From Himantopus leucocephalus (taxonomy: Eukaryota; Chordata; Aves; Charadriiformes; Recurvirostridae), in NCBI GenBank assembly GCA_003993805.1, contig RSEF01000004.1, positions 3,019,915 to 3,083,914 of the forward strand: a stretch of DNA of 64,000 nt, given 5' to 3'. This document shows positions 1 through 13,560 of the stretch, one piece after another. The position numbers and the translations under genes are program-made. The notes beneath the pieces were generated by a model. The model had not been told where the DNA came from. It did not search any database and was given only the letters and a program-made list of their open reading frames with translations. Position 1 is the stretch's first letter. Every line of letters starts with the position of its first letter.

Positions 1-3000
1 ACAGATCTCTGAAAGATGACCTAGTTGTAGAAAAATACTTTCCTGTCTGACTGTTTCCTTCTCAGAAATGGCTCTCTGGATTATTATCAAACTTTCTTTG
101 AAAGAGGCTTCTTCCCAGCAAAGGCATGACAAATGTTCAGTTCTCGCCTTAATAATTAAGTGAGGCAAACATGCTGTTTAACTTCAGTTGTATATTTTAA
201 CTGTTCTGGTCATTCCCATGACGTGGAAATGTCCCTCTTTGTTCACCATCACGTATCTATTCCAAGATTTCTTTTGTTTCAACTTTCTGCTCGTATAGTG
301 CTACTGCAGTGATGTGATTCCTGACTAGCACACGATTCTCTTCCAAGAGGCAAAGTTTACACACATCCTAGATCAGTGCAGTGACCAGTTGGGCTGAAGG
401 GACAGCAATCACCCACCCTGAGCTAACTCCCACGTGGTGAGAAGGAAGAAATCACCAGCACAAGGTGTCCTCGGTGCTGCCACCCGAGAGAGAGGGCTGT
501 GCTGCAAAGCTCCCTTGGGAGCTGCACGCTAGAATTGTTTATCTGCTTATGGTTTCATGAACGCTGTTTTTTGTTAGTATTGTGAGACAAACTGACGGGA
601 CCACGAAGCTTCAGGATGTTCAAATGGCAGTTAATGAAAGGCTGGGCAAGGACTTCACACCCCCGCCCACTGGGGCTAACGTGTTTTACAATTTATTTTA
701 CGCTGCTTGGCAGGTGTTAAAAAAAGAGAACTTGCACCAAAGATAGCCCTTGAGCTGGCCAGGTGGATGGCTCAGCAACGCAAAGCTCTTGGCACAGCCC
801 AGCTTGGTTGGGGTTTTGTTTCGCCCCTGCCCTGCTTTTAGGATATTCTCCCAATGAACAGCCTGCCTGGTTTTCCCGGTTGGCCCATTATCTTGTAGCC
901 AAGGATTTTTTCCGGCTTTGGAGAGATTTGTCTCGTGTTACCAATGCCTAAACAACAGACAGACAGACTGCAGATGTGCACTTGGCCTGCCCGTCCGGCT
1001 TCCTCCGTCACCACCAGCTTGCACTCACCCTGTGGTGTTTGCTTTTGTTGACAGCTCCTTCCCAGTCCCACCACTGACTGCACAGCTGGTCACCTTTTTC
1101 ATAGTTTGTAGCAGATCTCCCACGGACTTTCCACCATTCCCCATGGACCCCTGGGCCTCACATCACTTGGAAAAGCCCTTAAAAGCGCTGCCTGATCGGC
1201 ACGGCCAGTGTTACTTCTTTAAAGTTCTGGAAGGATTTTAGGTTGGCCCCCAAAATGTCAGTTTCTGTTGCATCTTCAAGTCTTAAAATGCACCATGCCC
1301 ACTGAATGCAAACTGAAGGTCTGGTATCCGCAGGTACACGTGCAGCGGTTGGAGGTAAAAGCGTTTACAGGCGGCCTCTGAGTGGGAGGTCAGGGCATGC
1401 CCCGAGCCATCGCTCTTCAGCAGAGGTGTCTCCTGCCGGGGCTCGGTGCTCCCTCGCTCCCAGGCAGGGGCTGCGCAAAGTGCAGGACACAGCTATTGCG
1501 AGAGGCAAATGCCTGCCCGCCCCACGCCGGGCTGTCCCCTGCCCATCGGTGCCGTCCCCATTGGTTTGCAGCCCCGCTGCAGAGGGACGGGCGCCTCTCC
1601 CTGTGCCCCAGAAAAGGCTTCTGCCGTCAGGGAGCGGGGAGGGTGGACTGGGCTTCCTCGGGTGCCCACAGGAACAGCGCTGTCTGCAGTGCGCACGAAG
1701 CCCGGGGGAGAAGTGCTGTAGTTTTTTTGTGCAAAGACAGATGGGTCTGTGAACCTTTCACAGCGAGTGACCTGACCTCACAGCCACAACTATGTGAACG
1801 ATCAGACGTGCTGGTTCATGAACCAGCCCGAATCACTTAGGGAATCATACTTCAAGTGAAAAAGAAAAATAGCCTGTGGCTGTTAGTAGAGCTGTAGAGA
1901 AATCCCCTTTCTTTTAATGATTTTTAAACTTCACATAAGGATGCAAACAGAGGGAATAGAGGGTCTGTCATCGACCACAAAGTGCTTTGGGGATTCCAGC
2001 TATGCAAATCTCTCGGTAACCCGGTCTGCTGCCCCAGCTGCGGGCCCGGAGGAGAGAACTTCCTTGCAGAGCATCTCCTTCCCTTTCAGCCTGACCACTG
2101 CTCAGAAAACCCATCTCGGGAGGGATGCTGGTGGCGGGTTGTGCACTGGGGCGAGCTGTTGTGTGCACAAAAGTGTAACCAGCCCAGGGAAATCTAAAGG
2201 CTGCCCAGCCCCTTGGGCACTCGTTTCAACCCATTGCCACAGGGTGTGCGCAAAGCAGCTCTTCGGTCCTGGGGAAGAGGGTCTCCCCCCCACAGCACCC
2301 GCGAGCTGCACGCTGAAGCCGCGAGCAGACCCTGGACCTTCAAGCTCCCCAGTGGCTTTCTGCTGACAGGGGAAAGGAAGCGCTTTCTATTTATCAGTTT
2401 TATCATCCTGTGTAAGGTTTGTTTCCTTTACATTTGCGAAGGTGATCAGAAGTGGGGGTGAAGGGACAGACTGCTGGTAGGCGTGCAACAGCAAAAATGT
2501 CAATTTGCTTTCTTAGATTTAGGACAGGAGATACAAGCGTGCAGTGGCGTCTCTCTGTCATTTGGGTTTTCTCCGTGTCTCTCTGCCACCTAAGGAGTCA
2601 AATGTGGTCTAAATATTAACTAATAAAAGTCTTGCCAACTTTGGCTGTGATAAGATAATCATCCTATCTGTAGATCTCAGCTAAGCAAATCCAATACCTG
2701 ACATTTTATTTTATGGCTGTCTTATCTTTGGTGAGCGTATGATGCAACTTGGGAACCTCTGTTCCTCAAACCATGTCAGATGGGGAAAGTTTTAAGTTCC
2801 ACTGCAGACCTGAGCCACATCACTGAAATCAGAGACAAATCAGGCCTCTGACTTCAACACGGATGAGAAAGTCCTCACCAGGCTGTTCTTCACCTTCCCT
2901 GGGATTTTTCTTGCAAATCCATCAAGATGGTGATGCAGCAATCAAAGCAATGGGAGCACCCATGCTCATGGGGGCTGTGGTTACCTTTGCAGAAAGAGGA

Positions 3001-6000
3001 TAGTCCCGAGGCTTTTGTGTTTGTCTTTACCAAATCCTCTTATTGTTGGAGCTTATTGGGGAATTCTGTTGCCTTTCAGAGGAGTGTGTAGTTAGAAGAT
3101 GCTGAAAAAATCTCAGAGCTGTGGGATTACTTGTTTCTACATGTATATTCCTCAGGTTTTGAACAGGACAGATCACTAAGGAGTTCGTTGGTTCTTAACG
3201 CGTACAGGAGCAGGCAGCAGGACAACAAATCACCCGGCTCTAGAGACAGGCCAGTTGTTTCCTGCCAGGCTCTACAGATAACCTAGTTTTATTAGTATTT
3301 TTTTGATAGATCTCCATCAATGACTTCCCAGAAACTAAATCTTGTTGTAAGGAAGTAGCCAAGACAATATTCTGGGATTCATAGCAAGTTTAGTCTGGCT
3401 GGAGTGAGCTGGTGACAATCGATCCTTTGCTTTTGATGGGGAGTGCTATAGTGTTAACATCGGCTAACATCATTTTGGTTGTTAGCTTACTTAAGATTAG
3501 TAAAATGCTCATTCATACTATGGAAATGAGTCACTAGGAGGGAGAAGAAATTTCTTGAACTCTCATTTTGCACAGTGTGAGAGTCTCAGCTCTGTTTAGT
3601 CATTATTTTGTGGAGTGTCTTGTATTAAATGATTCACTTTTCCCAGAGCACGCGAATTTTGGGTGTTTCTGAATGTTAGAAGAAGAATTGCTTTGGTGCC
3701 CAAAGGCCAACAGAAAAAAGTGGATGGTGTTATTTAGAGCTTGACCTCACAGCCGGCTGAAAGACATGTCCTGGCATTGTAAGACAGTAAGACAAACTCA
3801 TTGTCTAAATGCCTCCTACCCCAAAGGTCATGAGGTAAGACCGAGAAGGCAAATAAAGAAGACACAGTACAGCAGAGCACAGCAGAGCTCCCTGCAAGGG
3901 ACTTTCCATCAAGATTTTTCATTGAAAAACAGTGATTTAACAAAATCTGCTATTTTGCAATGAAGATATAGGAAGACTGATGAGTTTCCAGCGGAGCAGA
4001 AAGCCTGAAACGCAACAGAGCTCACCAGCGGTGGGGGGCTGTGAGGCTCAACGCCTTCAGGACCACCAGGCTCCCAGTCACCAAGCAAAAGTCCCGATTC
4101 CCAGCTCCCATCAGCACCTTCAAGTATTTCCATTTTGTGGCTTTCTAAAATTGCCAGGGCTGCATAGCATCAGTCATTCCCTTTCATCGCAGATGGAGGA
4201 ACTGAGTTGTTAGGACAGCTTTCAAGTATTGCGGGGGGCTTGCTGGCATCTCGGTACAGTTGATGAACTCTCCGTCTTCAGAGGTCAGCATCACTTTGTG
4301 CTCAGTTTTCTCACTTTTCTGCACCACAGTCCTTTTGGTTTGATTTAAACACTGCCATGACTGATACTGAAGTGGCTGTGCGGTTTTATCAGATGCAGAG
4401 GAGATGCCCAGGAGATGAACTCACTGCAATAATTGTTTTATTAATCATTATCAATATTTCTAGATAGATAAAGAATTATTTAAAACCTTAAAAATAATAC
4501 AACAAATCACAACGATCAGAAAAGGGCTTCCCCTTGCCTTTACACAGTAATCACCCGTCTGCCCCTGGAGCCCCTGGGGAAAGCTGTGGAGGGCTGTGGG
4601 ATTCCTGATGGGGAATCAGATCCCCCAGCCAGGGTGAGGGAACAGTCTCCGACCAAGGACACTGAGCAACAACCTGAAAAACGACCCCACCACCCCCCCG
4701 GCCCACTCGGCATCTCCCCCCACTTGCTGCCCAGGCGGCACTTTCGGCCCCTCACGTCCTGTTTGACCCACGCAGGAGCTGGGGCGGCTTCCAACACGCT
4801 ACGCTGCAAGGAAGCACTCCATCTTGCACAGGGACCGATTTAAAAGCTACATCGAATTATTATCCATGAAAAATAGCATCTCTGCTGCTGAATGCGCTCG
4901 TCGCACGAGCCGGAGTCGAGCTTTGGACTCACCTGTCCACGTATACCTTGTCAATGTGAAGCTCAGCTAATGGTCTGAGCATATGGGAAGGCAAAGCAGG
5001 CAGACAGCACCACTTCCCCTTGCCTGGGTTCCTCCTGCTCAGAAAGAAGCCTACGGTAAAACCCTACAGTAAAAGGGTTGCTAAAAGCTCTGGTCCCCGT
5101 GTCCCCCTGGGCAAGAGAGCAGAAGAAGGTACAACCCACAGCATCCACTCGTACACACGCAGCTGCGCCGTGGTACCTGGGATCCTGATTTCCAGATACA
5201 GGTAAATACCTGCCGTATTTTGCTATAGGCCGCCTTCTTTTCTTGTGCTTGCTGTTTAAGCCAAGTCACGCTCTGTTTGATTTCATTAATTTCTTAAGAA
5301 AAGGATCATCCTGAGGGCACAGGCACTTATCAGGAAAATCAGGCAAAAAAAAAAACCCTTTAGCTAAGTGATGAATTCAAAGATTAAAAATCCTCTGTGT
5401 ATACCAAACATGGCTGCGGTCTGCTGGTGAACACTCAGCCATTTGCATGGGCTTCTGGAGGAGGAGCCGAGTGTAGCAGATCCTCAGAAAGAGCACACAT
5501 TTGTAATAAATAATGCCCACACTTTAACGTAACAAAATTTTATTCATTACAGCACTTCAAGTAGCATTTTGTCTCTCCTGAAAGTGGCACCTCAGGCTTC
5601 CAGAATAAGAACTGTGTCTCACAGTGCATCAAATTATTAAGACATCCTTCTTGGAATCGGCTTTGTTAGACAACATCCTAATTTAAGGGATTGCATTGCT
5701 TTTTTTCATGTGACTTGATTACATTTCTGTTCTGCTTTTCCTAGATACCCAGCCCTTAGCACTGCTTCCTTTTAGTCTTCTGAGAAACAATGTCAAGCAC
5801 TCTTCACTCACTTCTGGCTCTGCACTGTCCGTACCACCTCAGACACTGCTGATACTCATCGTCAATAACTGCACTTAGGCAGATAACTTCTGTGAATTCT
5901 GATAATAATAATATTCATAGGGGTTTTTTAAGTCTGTTACTGCAGCCAAAGGGATTAGAATATTTTTAAAGATTTTAGCAGTTGTATTTTCATCTCTTAG

Positions 6001-8134
6001 AGCCAGCCAAGTACAATCACAATATTATTGCTTGATTTTTGATGTGGAAGAAAAGATTCGGCCTTTTCTCAGGGAGTGTAGCAAGGGTCATGAAGGAACA
6101 CAAAAGAAGGAGGAAAGGAAGCAGGAAGGGTCTCTAAAATTACTCTGGATACACTAACCAGGGTATAGTCGTGTAAAAAATGTTATCATTGCTGTCCTTT
6201 TCAGAAAAAATGCACTCGAGTGATCCCAGAGATGTCAATGTAAGATGCACGCTCCTTGGGCCAGGGTATTTGCCTTTCATTAAAACTGAGCTGACTTTAT
6301 CTGACATGCAAAAAACCCCTGTTTTGTTTCTTTCAGTCTGGCTGCAATGGAGACAGTCCCAAAGCGAGAAGGCCCTCCTGCTGCTGGCTGCCTCCTGCCC
6401 AGTAGCACCATGGGTGCACCCGGTTTCACTGCCCCTTTTCTGGGTGTTGCCTTTCAGTCAAGTTCATCTTGGTGAAGAAGGAAAAACCCACTTCTGAGAC
6501 CAACTGCAGAAAGTGTGATTGCGAAATTTAGAAACTGGCTGGTGAGCAGACCAAAGAGCAGGAAACTCCTCCACACTTGCTGTTTCCCTTGGGTTTGTGA
6601 AGTCTGATCTTCAGCTGACAGCTCCTGTGCCTCTGGTCACCTTGGACTACGGGCCACTTGGGACAGTTGTCACTGCTCTAAGTGCGGAGTAGCTGCCACT
6701 AGCAGGGCACATCAGGCATTCACTGGTACCAGTCTGAGTTTGAGGACCTACTGCTGGCTGAAGGAGGGAAAGTTAGAAATGAAATTCATCACGCTTGGGT
6801 TTTGTGCCCCACGTCCTTTTTCTTCTTAAATGGGCAAAGGCTTATTGCTGTGTTGAGGCTGGCAAGGTGTACTGAAGGTCTGGAAGCATGACGGAGGGAG
6901 GCTGTATGCAGTGTTTTGGCTATTAATACTGGGGATTTGGTTTATTTCATTTTTCTTTCCACCTTTTACTGTCTGTGGATTGCAGAACATATCACAGAAG
7001 TTCAATCTCTCAAAGCCACAGCCTTTAATTGAATCTGGAGGCCATCTCCCATGCAAAGTGCTAGAGTAATTGGAGGTGTCTACATCCGCTTGTGCATTGG
7101 GGAGCGTCTGAGGTATCTGGAGTACTTTATGTTTTGCCGATAACGTCCCAGTGCTTTGAGACCCCAGTGATCAGCAGCTGGGTAACAGTTCTCTTATACA
7201 TCCCCCCGAGCCCCAGTGCAGTCAGAGGGGCATCCGCGGCCCTGGTCTTCTGCACCACTGCCAAGGGAGCTGGAACGGCACTGCTAACCCCAGTGCATCC
7301 CTCCCTGTCTCTGAAATCACGGCCACCGAAATCACTGGTGACCCCTCCGGGTAGAGCACATGGAGCCCTCAACACAGGGGTTTCTCAAACTCTCTCCCCG
7401 CCTTGTAGGGCTGCAGCAAACAACTGCATTCTGGCTTTCCACCTCCTGTTTATTTCCAAAGGGGGATGCAAGAGAAGCTATTTACAACTTTGTTGTAGCA
7501 ACCTCCCAAGAATAGCTCCAGGCGTGCACCAAGGTGTGGCAGCTCAGCCCTGCTCTGTTCTGGGGACTCAGGTGGCGGGGCTGATGCCGCCTGCGGGACA
7601 AGCCCAGCTAGGCTAGGCCAGCTTGGTGCTCGCCTTGTCTCTCCATCATACCTGCTGCGCCTGGTGAGTCACCTGGCTTAGAGATATTTTAGGACATAAA
7701 TCAAGTCTGTAGTATACAACTAGACAGCTCTTGGCTCAACGGATCCCTGAGTAAACCTCTAAGCACCCTTTTTATATAAAAAGTATTTGGATTGCTTTAG
7801 TTTTTACAGCCATTCATGAAATGTCATTTGTTTCACAGTGAATAAGTTCTAGATGGAGAACAATCAAAGCAAGCCCGCGGTGCTCTAAGGCTGTCAACAC
7901 AAGCACCCACAGCCCAACTTTGTTGTGTTTCAGAGCCAAGGCGCTCCTCAACCCCGAGCTCCTCACATTAACCAAGGCTAAATAGCATCGGAAAACAGGA
8001 AAGTTTAAACTCAGTGGTGTACCAAAATGCGAGCCTTGGTCCTGGTCATTGAACAGTTTTCAAACCAATAGTTTGAAATTGTGTTGAAGCGTCTTCCGGT
8101 TTGTGTCACAGCGCTGCTTCCCCTGGAACATGCG
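1..8134. other. gene-free flank, left edge to receptor relic
   Basis: I see no coding exon here. The open frames are short, lie on both strands in overlapping frames, and none resembles a protein family I recognise. Composition alternates between AT-rich stretches and GC-rich islets, the clearest at about 1320-1720, which has several CpGs but no convincing promoter layout. A cluster of four WGATAR motifs at 2648-2727 is listed separately. No CR1 copy was recognised in this stretch. Confidence 0.6.
2648..2727. promoter_or_regulatory. cluster of four GATA-factor motifs
   Basis: Four matches to the GATA-factor consensus WGATAR lie within 80 bases: TGATAA at 2648, the overlapping AGATAA at 2653, CTATCT at 2664 and TTATCT at 2722 (the last two are minus-strand matches). 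About one match per 512 bases is expected by chance on both strands. This density is what the sequence shows. That it is an enhancer is inference; CYSLTR1 is expressed in blood and myeloid cells where GATA factors act, but the cluster is about 15 kb away. Confidence 0.25.
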
Positions 8135-8831
8135 CTACTTTGTTTTTAGTGCAGATCTGTTAGACATGCTAAAAAATATTTTGTAGTAGATGTATACATT
8201 GACAATCCTTAAAAGAATGCCCAGGAAGTAACTGAGGGACCTGAGAAGGGCTGCAGCCATGCTGGAGAAGTGAAACAACAAAACGCACGGGCTGCGGGTA
8301 GGAGCAGGAGTGCTGCTGGCCTTCAGGAGGTCACCTGTCTGGAACAGGGCACATTCTGCAGTCACCAGGATCCAAATGATCCTGGATGTCAGTCTGGCAT
8401 TTTTCACCGTCCGTAAATGTCGAGACTCTGTGGGGAAGAAGGTTATCAAGTAAGCCTCGAAGGCAACACAGCTTAGCAGCAAGCAGCTGATGTGCGTGTT
8501 TGCAGTCAGGAGGTTCTGCAGCAGAGCTGATGTGAACGCTGTAGATGAGATACCAACATCAAAGGCCCATACAGCCATCTTAGAAACAACACTAACAGAA
8601 ACGAGGATGTCTGCCTTTGCTAGGCTCGAAATGAGAACCACAGTGGACTTGGACGAAACCTTTGCAGACTGCAGGATGATTATGGTGTACAAACTGCCCA
8701 GCAGGCCCAGAAAAGTGCTGACAGCGTTTGAAGAAGAGAGGACAAGGTATTGGATATATTTAAGTACCAGGTATCTTCTGAGATCTTTCATGTGGTCTCT
8801 TTCCGTAGAAATGGCAGTTAGGGAAGAATAC
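8135..8831 (-). pseudogene. diverged, truncated CysLT/P2Y-like 7TM receptor exon
   Basis: Reading from the Met at 8791 gives 218 residues down to a stop at 8135. A good splice acceptor (pyrimidine tract ending TTCTAG) sits at 8833-8832, so the longer open frame to 8938 is probably intron read-through. TM1-TM5 of a rhodopsin-class receptor can be followed, with spacing like CYSLTR1: SLAKAD at 56-61 keeps the TM2 Asp, W140 fits TM4, C169 fits the second extracellular loop Cys, and the TM4 approach (FP...L.T.K.A...IWI.VT) matches CYSLTR1 well. The frame stops just before TM6, and no TM6 or TM7 is visible downstream in any minus frame. The DRY-position motif is FEA (111-113), and the TM3 disulfide Cys appears to be Ser. 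It lies about 9 kb from CYSLTR1 on the same strand. I infer a decayed paralogue; a split gene with a missing exon or a fast-evolving orphan receptor are alternatives. Confidence 0.55.
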
Positions 8832-11800
8832 CTAGAACACATATGAAAAAGGGTGATTAGATGTAAAATTAGTGGGATAGATTCCAGACAAATTATTATG
8901 TACCTGCATTTGTACAGACACGTGCTGGCATCCTCCACACTCCAGCATTATCGTGGCATCGGTTGGTTACCCAGCTTCAGGGGCATTCAGTATGTGAGAT
9001 CCTCAGACTGCATCAATTGTGAAGCAAATTGTATATAAACCCAGGCAATAATATTTTATTATAGTTAACACAGGAGTCATTGCAGGGAGCTGGAATGACT
9101 CTGGACTAATACTGGAAAAAATAAGGTCAGAATAGGGCTCCTTTCATTATGCAAGTTTTCTTCTGTTTGCCTTTGTGGGTCAATTCAAGAATGAAGAATC
9201 CATTCTCTAGTGTTGCAGCAAGAGATTTCCAGTTGTGTCATGTAGAAGAGTAAACGAGATATTTATTACTCATTCCGGAAAACGAAGCAATAAACGAAAA
9301 GGAACGCTATCCAAGAAATGTCCCAGTTGAATCAGGGGTTGAGAATTTCCATACCAATACCCATTTGATTTCCTTTTCCTGTAACTAGCTCAGCTCTTCA
9401 TGCACGTTTGTATGGTAGCTATAGCTTCTGAATAAAATTGAATGCCTGGGCACAATGTGGGAAATGGCAATAAATTAGAGATGTTGGGCTACCAGGGAAA
9501 ATGTGGGCTCAGCAGTCGCTGCTGCTACAGCTTCACAAGTGCACAACTGCTGGCTGCAGGAGCCCATGGGGTTTTTAAGTTTTGCTGAGAAGGGATGTGG
9601 TCTCTGGTTGGACGTGTGGTTGGTGATAGCGTCCCCGTGTGCACTGGAGCTCCCCATGCCTGTGAGCTGTCAGCTCTGAGCGCAGGAGTGGAGCGTCCTG
9701 GCGCCATACTGGCTGCTGCATGGTTGGAAGCTGGTCCAGCTGGTGCCCAGCGCCAGCTGAGGCACCATTTAAAACATTCCTCTAATGTTCTGATTTTATA
9801 CAGCCATTTCTTTGGGTGCAAACTAAAAGCCGAGCGCCGTTTTAAGCGTTATTGCTAAAATGTATTGTTTAAGTTTCTTTTTCTTAAGTACCATTAACAA
9901 AGTCTAAGGCCAACTTGCTTTTCCACTGATGGGGTGCCTGTTGGCAACCACTAGCATTTCACTCCTTGGGCTTAGCAGACCTATAATTAGATTTTCTACT
10001 TTCCCACTGAGACAGCTATACTGTTATGCTTCCAGTTTGTTAGTGAATCTCCTAATGCGTCCAGTGGGATGTTTATGAATCAATTGTGATATCTGACCCA
10101 GCATTTGAGGGAAAGTTTATAGACCTGTGGGAAGGTACACAAATGAGCCTTGGGATGAAGGTGTTTGTAGGAGGACCACATCCGTTGCTCCCGGTGCTTC
10201 TGGGTGCCTGGAGTATTTTCATATTTACCCACCACTGGTTGCCTGCAATCTTCTGCAGTGATGGTGTGCTTTGGGGTTGAGTTTCTCTCTTGACAGGCCC
10301 GATAAAAGCCTCAGCTCTCTAGGGTGTGCGAGCAAGTGGGAAAACTGCATCCCTCCAACTCTTAGTTAATGCCGCCCAACAGAACCAGCCACCAAGCATG
10401 GCAAACTGCCGGGTTTAGGCAACATTCAAAACAACGAAATTTATGAAAACAGCTGGTTCCCATAGGTTGTCAGCAGGAGTCCTTCTTTGTCTGACTGTTA
10501 TCGCCTGTAAAAGATTGTGAACAGTCCCTTTGCCTTAATTGCAGTGGGAAGAGATACCTGGAAGATACGCTTCTGCCTGGGGGTACTCCACATCTCAGTG
10601 TGTGGCTTCAAGTGAAGTATTTTGCATCAGTGAGATTAAGTTTGCTTAACAGCTCTTCGTGGTCATTTCGTATCAACATGCTGAAGTAATCTAGTAAGTC
10701 AGGGCCGCATCCCAAGGCTTTACTCACTTCCTATTCATGCAAAGTAGCCATCACCTTCAACGACAGCTTTGCATGACATAGAGAATTGGCTGGAGATGAC
10801 TAACAGCTCAGGATCTGACCTTGTATTTACACACTCATCTCCTTAGCAGGAATGAAGTTTGTAAAGTGCCCAGATACTTTCAGGTATTTGCCTAATTTGT
10901 GTAATACTGCCTCAGAAGGGTATAAGTGTGAACTATCCCTGTGTGGGATAAGGTTACAAAGACCAGGAAAAGACTAATTTGGTTAAATCATTAGTTTCCT
11001 ATTATCTCAAAAGCAAGAAAGAAGTTTACAAAAGATTGTTGGTGCCAAAATCAGAAGACATTCTTTCTCTGCTTTATTGTTGTCTGAAAGACACACTTGC
11101 AGCTGGACATGTGCCACAGCTAGGGCTAGCAACAGGAGACCTTCAGTAAAGGCTGATGGACGTCAAGTGCCTTTCAGCCCTATTTCCTACCTGTCTGTGA
11201 GGAACATTTAGATTACCAAATGATAATAACCCCTACCTACAAACGAAATAGTGTCTATCTTGTCAAGAACGATGTACTCGGATAATACTTAAGGTATGGC
11301 TCATGGCACACCAGAACATTCATTCATGACCTTCATTCTGCAGACATCCCGGCAGACAGCAAGATAGTCTTTGCTCAGAAAGTACTCATCTCAATCTTTA
11401 AAATAATATCATTGTTATAGTTATACTAACAGTTTTGTATGAGCTGTCTACAAAGCCATTTGGGCTGTGCCTCGAGTTCATTGTTCAGTTGTGCCTAAGC
11501 TGTTTGCCATAATGCTTCCAATGCTTCCATCTTTATCCAGACTCTACTCTTACTAAAACTTCGACAGTTATTTCCCTTTATTTTGAATATTGGATCTAAA
11601 ATCAGATCAGTGGTGAGGGGATCAGAGATTTAGCTAAATGTAACAATGCCATTTCTTTTATACTTGAGCACTTATCCCCTTATGTAAATTCTCGGTATTC
11701 TTGATGTGAGCACCTTGGAGCATGCACTTCAAAGCTTTTCCACTACAGTTACCCAACAGGTCTGGGCGGTTGCTTTAGTCCTTGCCTGGTTTCTCTTTTG

Positions 11801-13399
11801 ATGAGATAATGGGAAAATGATAATTCTGAGTGATTCCTATGAAAGGTACTGAGCCAACTTTTTTAAGAGTGGGATTCCCGTTGCTTGTTGAGGCTCGATT
11901 TGTACCGGGCTGACTCAGCCAAGAGTCACATGCACCTTTCCTCTTTTCTTTTTCTAAGTATCTGAGCCAACTTGTTAGTGGAATCCTTTAGGGAAGAGAG
12001 AGGAAAAATTCAGTCCTGTACTTCAGCTGAACTGTGATACAGTTCATCTTACGCTAGTTTTCCACAGCCCTTACCTAGACAAATGATTCTGCATTTTCTG
12101 ACAAAAGCAAAGTCTCTCTGAAATCAATGATCTGTGCTCTTTCAATTAAGTCAAGGGACTTTGCCACTAGTCCTGGTGCAGCCCCTTTAGTCTATACTAA
12201 AGTACCAAGAAGTGGCTTTGCTTCACTGCTGAGGATACAGGAGGTGGTGACGAGGGTTAATCTCCGAGTATTGATGTCTGAGCATTGGTTTCACTATTTG
12301 TTTTGATACAGAGCATCAGTGAAATTAAGGAATCCACAGTGTGAAAGCTCGTACAACTCTAGCTAGAAGTGGAGGAGAACCAAGCTGTGATATGTGCAGT
12401 TGAATACGGATTTATCCTGTTACTCAAGCAAGATGCTCCTTCTTTGGAAAGGTACATTAAGAACATTTTATCTTTTTTTTTTTTTTGATTGCAGCCTATT
12501 TCTGTGTATATTTTCATTAAGTACCTTTTTGAGGAGGCAAATTATATGCCTCGATAAAGATCTTTGCTCATTTTATGACAACTGATTGCTGTTGTGAACT
12601 GTTGTATGCTGTAAAGTACATGTAACCTCCTGGCCTGGCTGTTGTGTGCTGAAGATCAACATACCTGGCCACAGAACTTCAGCTAAATTTGAGGCCGTGA
12701 TTCCCAGATGAGGGGCAGTAAACAAATCTAAGCTGGTCTGAGCTGCTGAATGAGTAAGCAAAACGTGCAGTTCACTAACTTTGGGATTTTACATGTCCTG
12801 GGTAGAATGTGGAAATAAAATTTCCTTGGAAAACAAACTGAATCAAACAGAAGTTTGCCATGTGGACAACACCAGATTTCTCCTTTAAGCCCATCTCATT
12901 CCTGTATTTCCTCCATCCTTTTTTTCACTTAAGGAGTTTGAAAGGAATAAGAGACTAACGGCTGAATTTACAGCAGAACTTTATCATGTCCTTGTGGAGC
13001 ATTTTAACTCTGAGCTTCTGGGCATTGGGTCCTGTCTTACACCCCAGGACTTGGTGATGAGCCCGTAGGCTCTTCTAAGGACGAGTGTTAGAAAAGGGTG
13101 CTGAGCAGCCGGTGCAGCTGGAGGAGGTGCCCAGAAGCAGCCAGTCCAGACACTAAGGAGCTCGGCGTGTTTTTCACGTCTTCCCTTCTTGAAAACCTTG
13201 GCGCTTTACATAATGCTGCCAGCACTTTACCTATCACCACAATGTACTTTGGAAAGGAGCTGGAGTTTCTGGGTGGAAGATGCCTTCCCACCTCTTGTAA
13301 GAGACGTGTCAGTGGTGTCCTTTCTTTCAAGCCACGGCTGCCCCAGGAGACAGGATCATTGCCATGGCTCCCTCCTGCCTCCCTCCACCTCTTTCACAC

Positions 13400-13560
13400 T
13401 ATGATTTAGTGGTTAAAACTCTCATCCAGAATGTAGCAGAACAAGGTTCGATTTCCTCCTTTGCCGCAGGGGATTTAGATGTTTATCTCTCATGGGTGAC
13501 CCAATGAGCAGGCTACAGGTTCTCCTGAGGCGGGGATGCTTTTCGTACCACCTAAGGAAT
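13400..13560 (+). repeat. tRNA-derived SINE-like sequence
   Basis: A box-A-like motif (TAGTGGTTAAAAC, 13407-13419) is followed at tRNA-like spacing by a clear box B (GGTTCGATTTC, 13445-13455). These are the internal RNA polymerase III promoter elements of tRNA-derived SINEs. The sequence between and after them resembles ancient amniote MIR-type or tRNA-SINE consensus sequences. No clean cloverleaf with a proper acceptor stem could be drawn, so it is unlikely to be a working tRNA gene. The family assignment is inference. Confidence 0.4.

Noticed and set aside
4176..4212. Possible MIR SINE scrap (CAGATGGAGGAACTGAG)
   Set aside because: The match is short and weak and no other MIR landmarks lie nearby.
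6990..7056. Minus-strand GCGFERLN, which recalls the ENOX2 C-terminus CGFEGLKL
   Set aside because: The preceding residues do not resemble the TGVGASLEKRWKF region, and the position, beyond CYSLTR1, is implausible for the last ENOX2 exon.
8832..8938. Upstream Met of the receptor-relic frame (267-residue version)
   Set aside because: A good splice acceptor at 8833-8832 lies inside it, and the extra residues do not resemble a receptor N-terminus.
13400..13470. Functional tRNA gene
   Set aside because: Box A and box B are present, but a proper acceptor stem and anticodon arm could not be formed; a SINE relic fits better.
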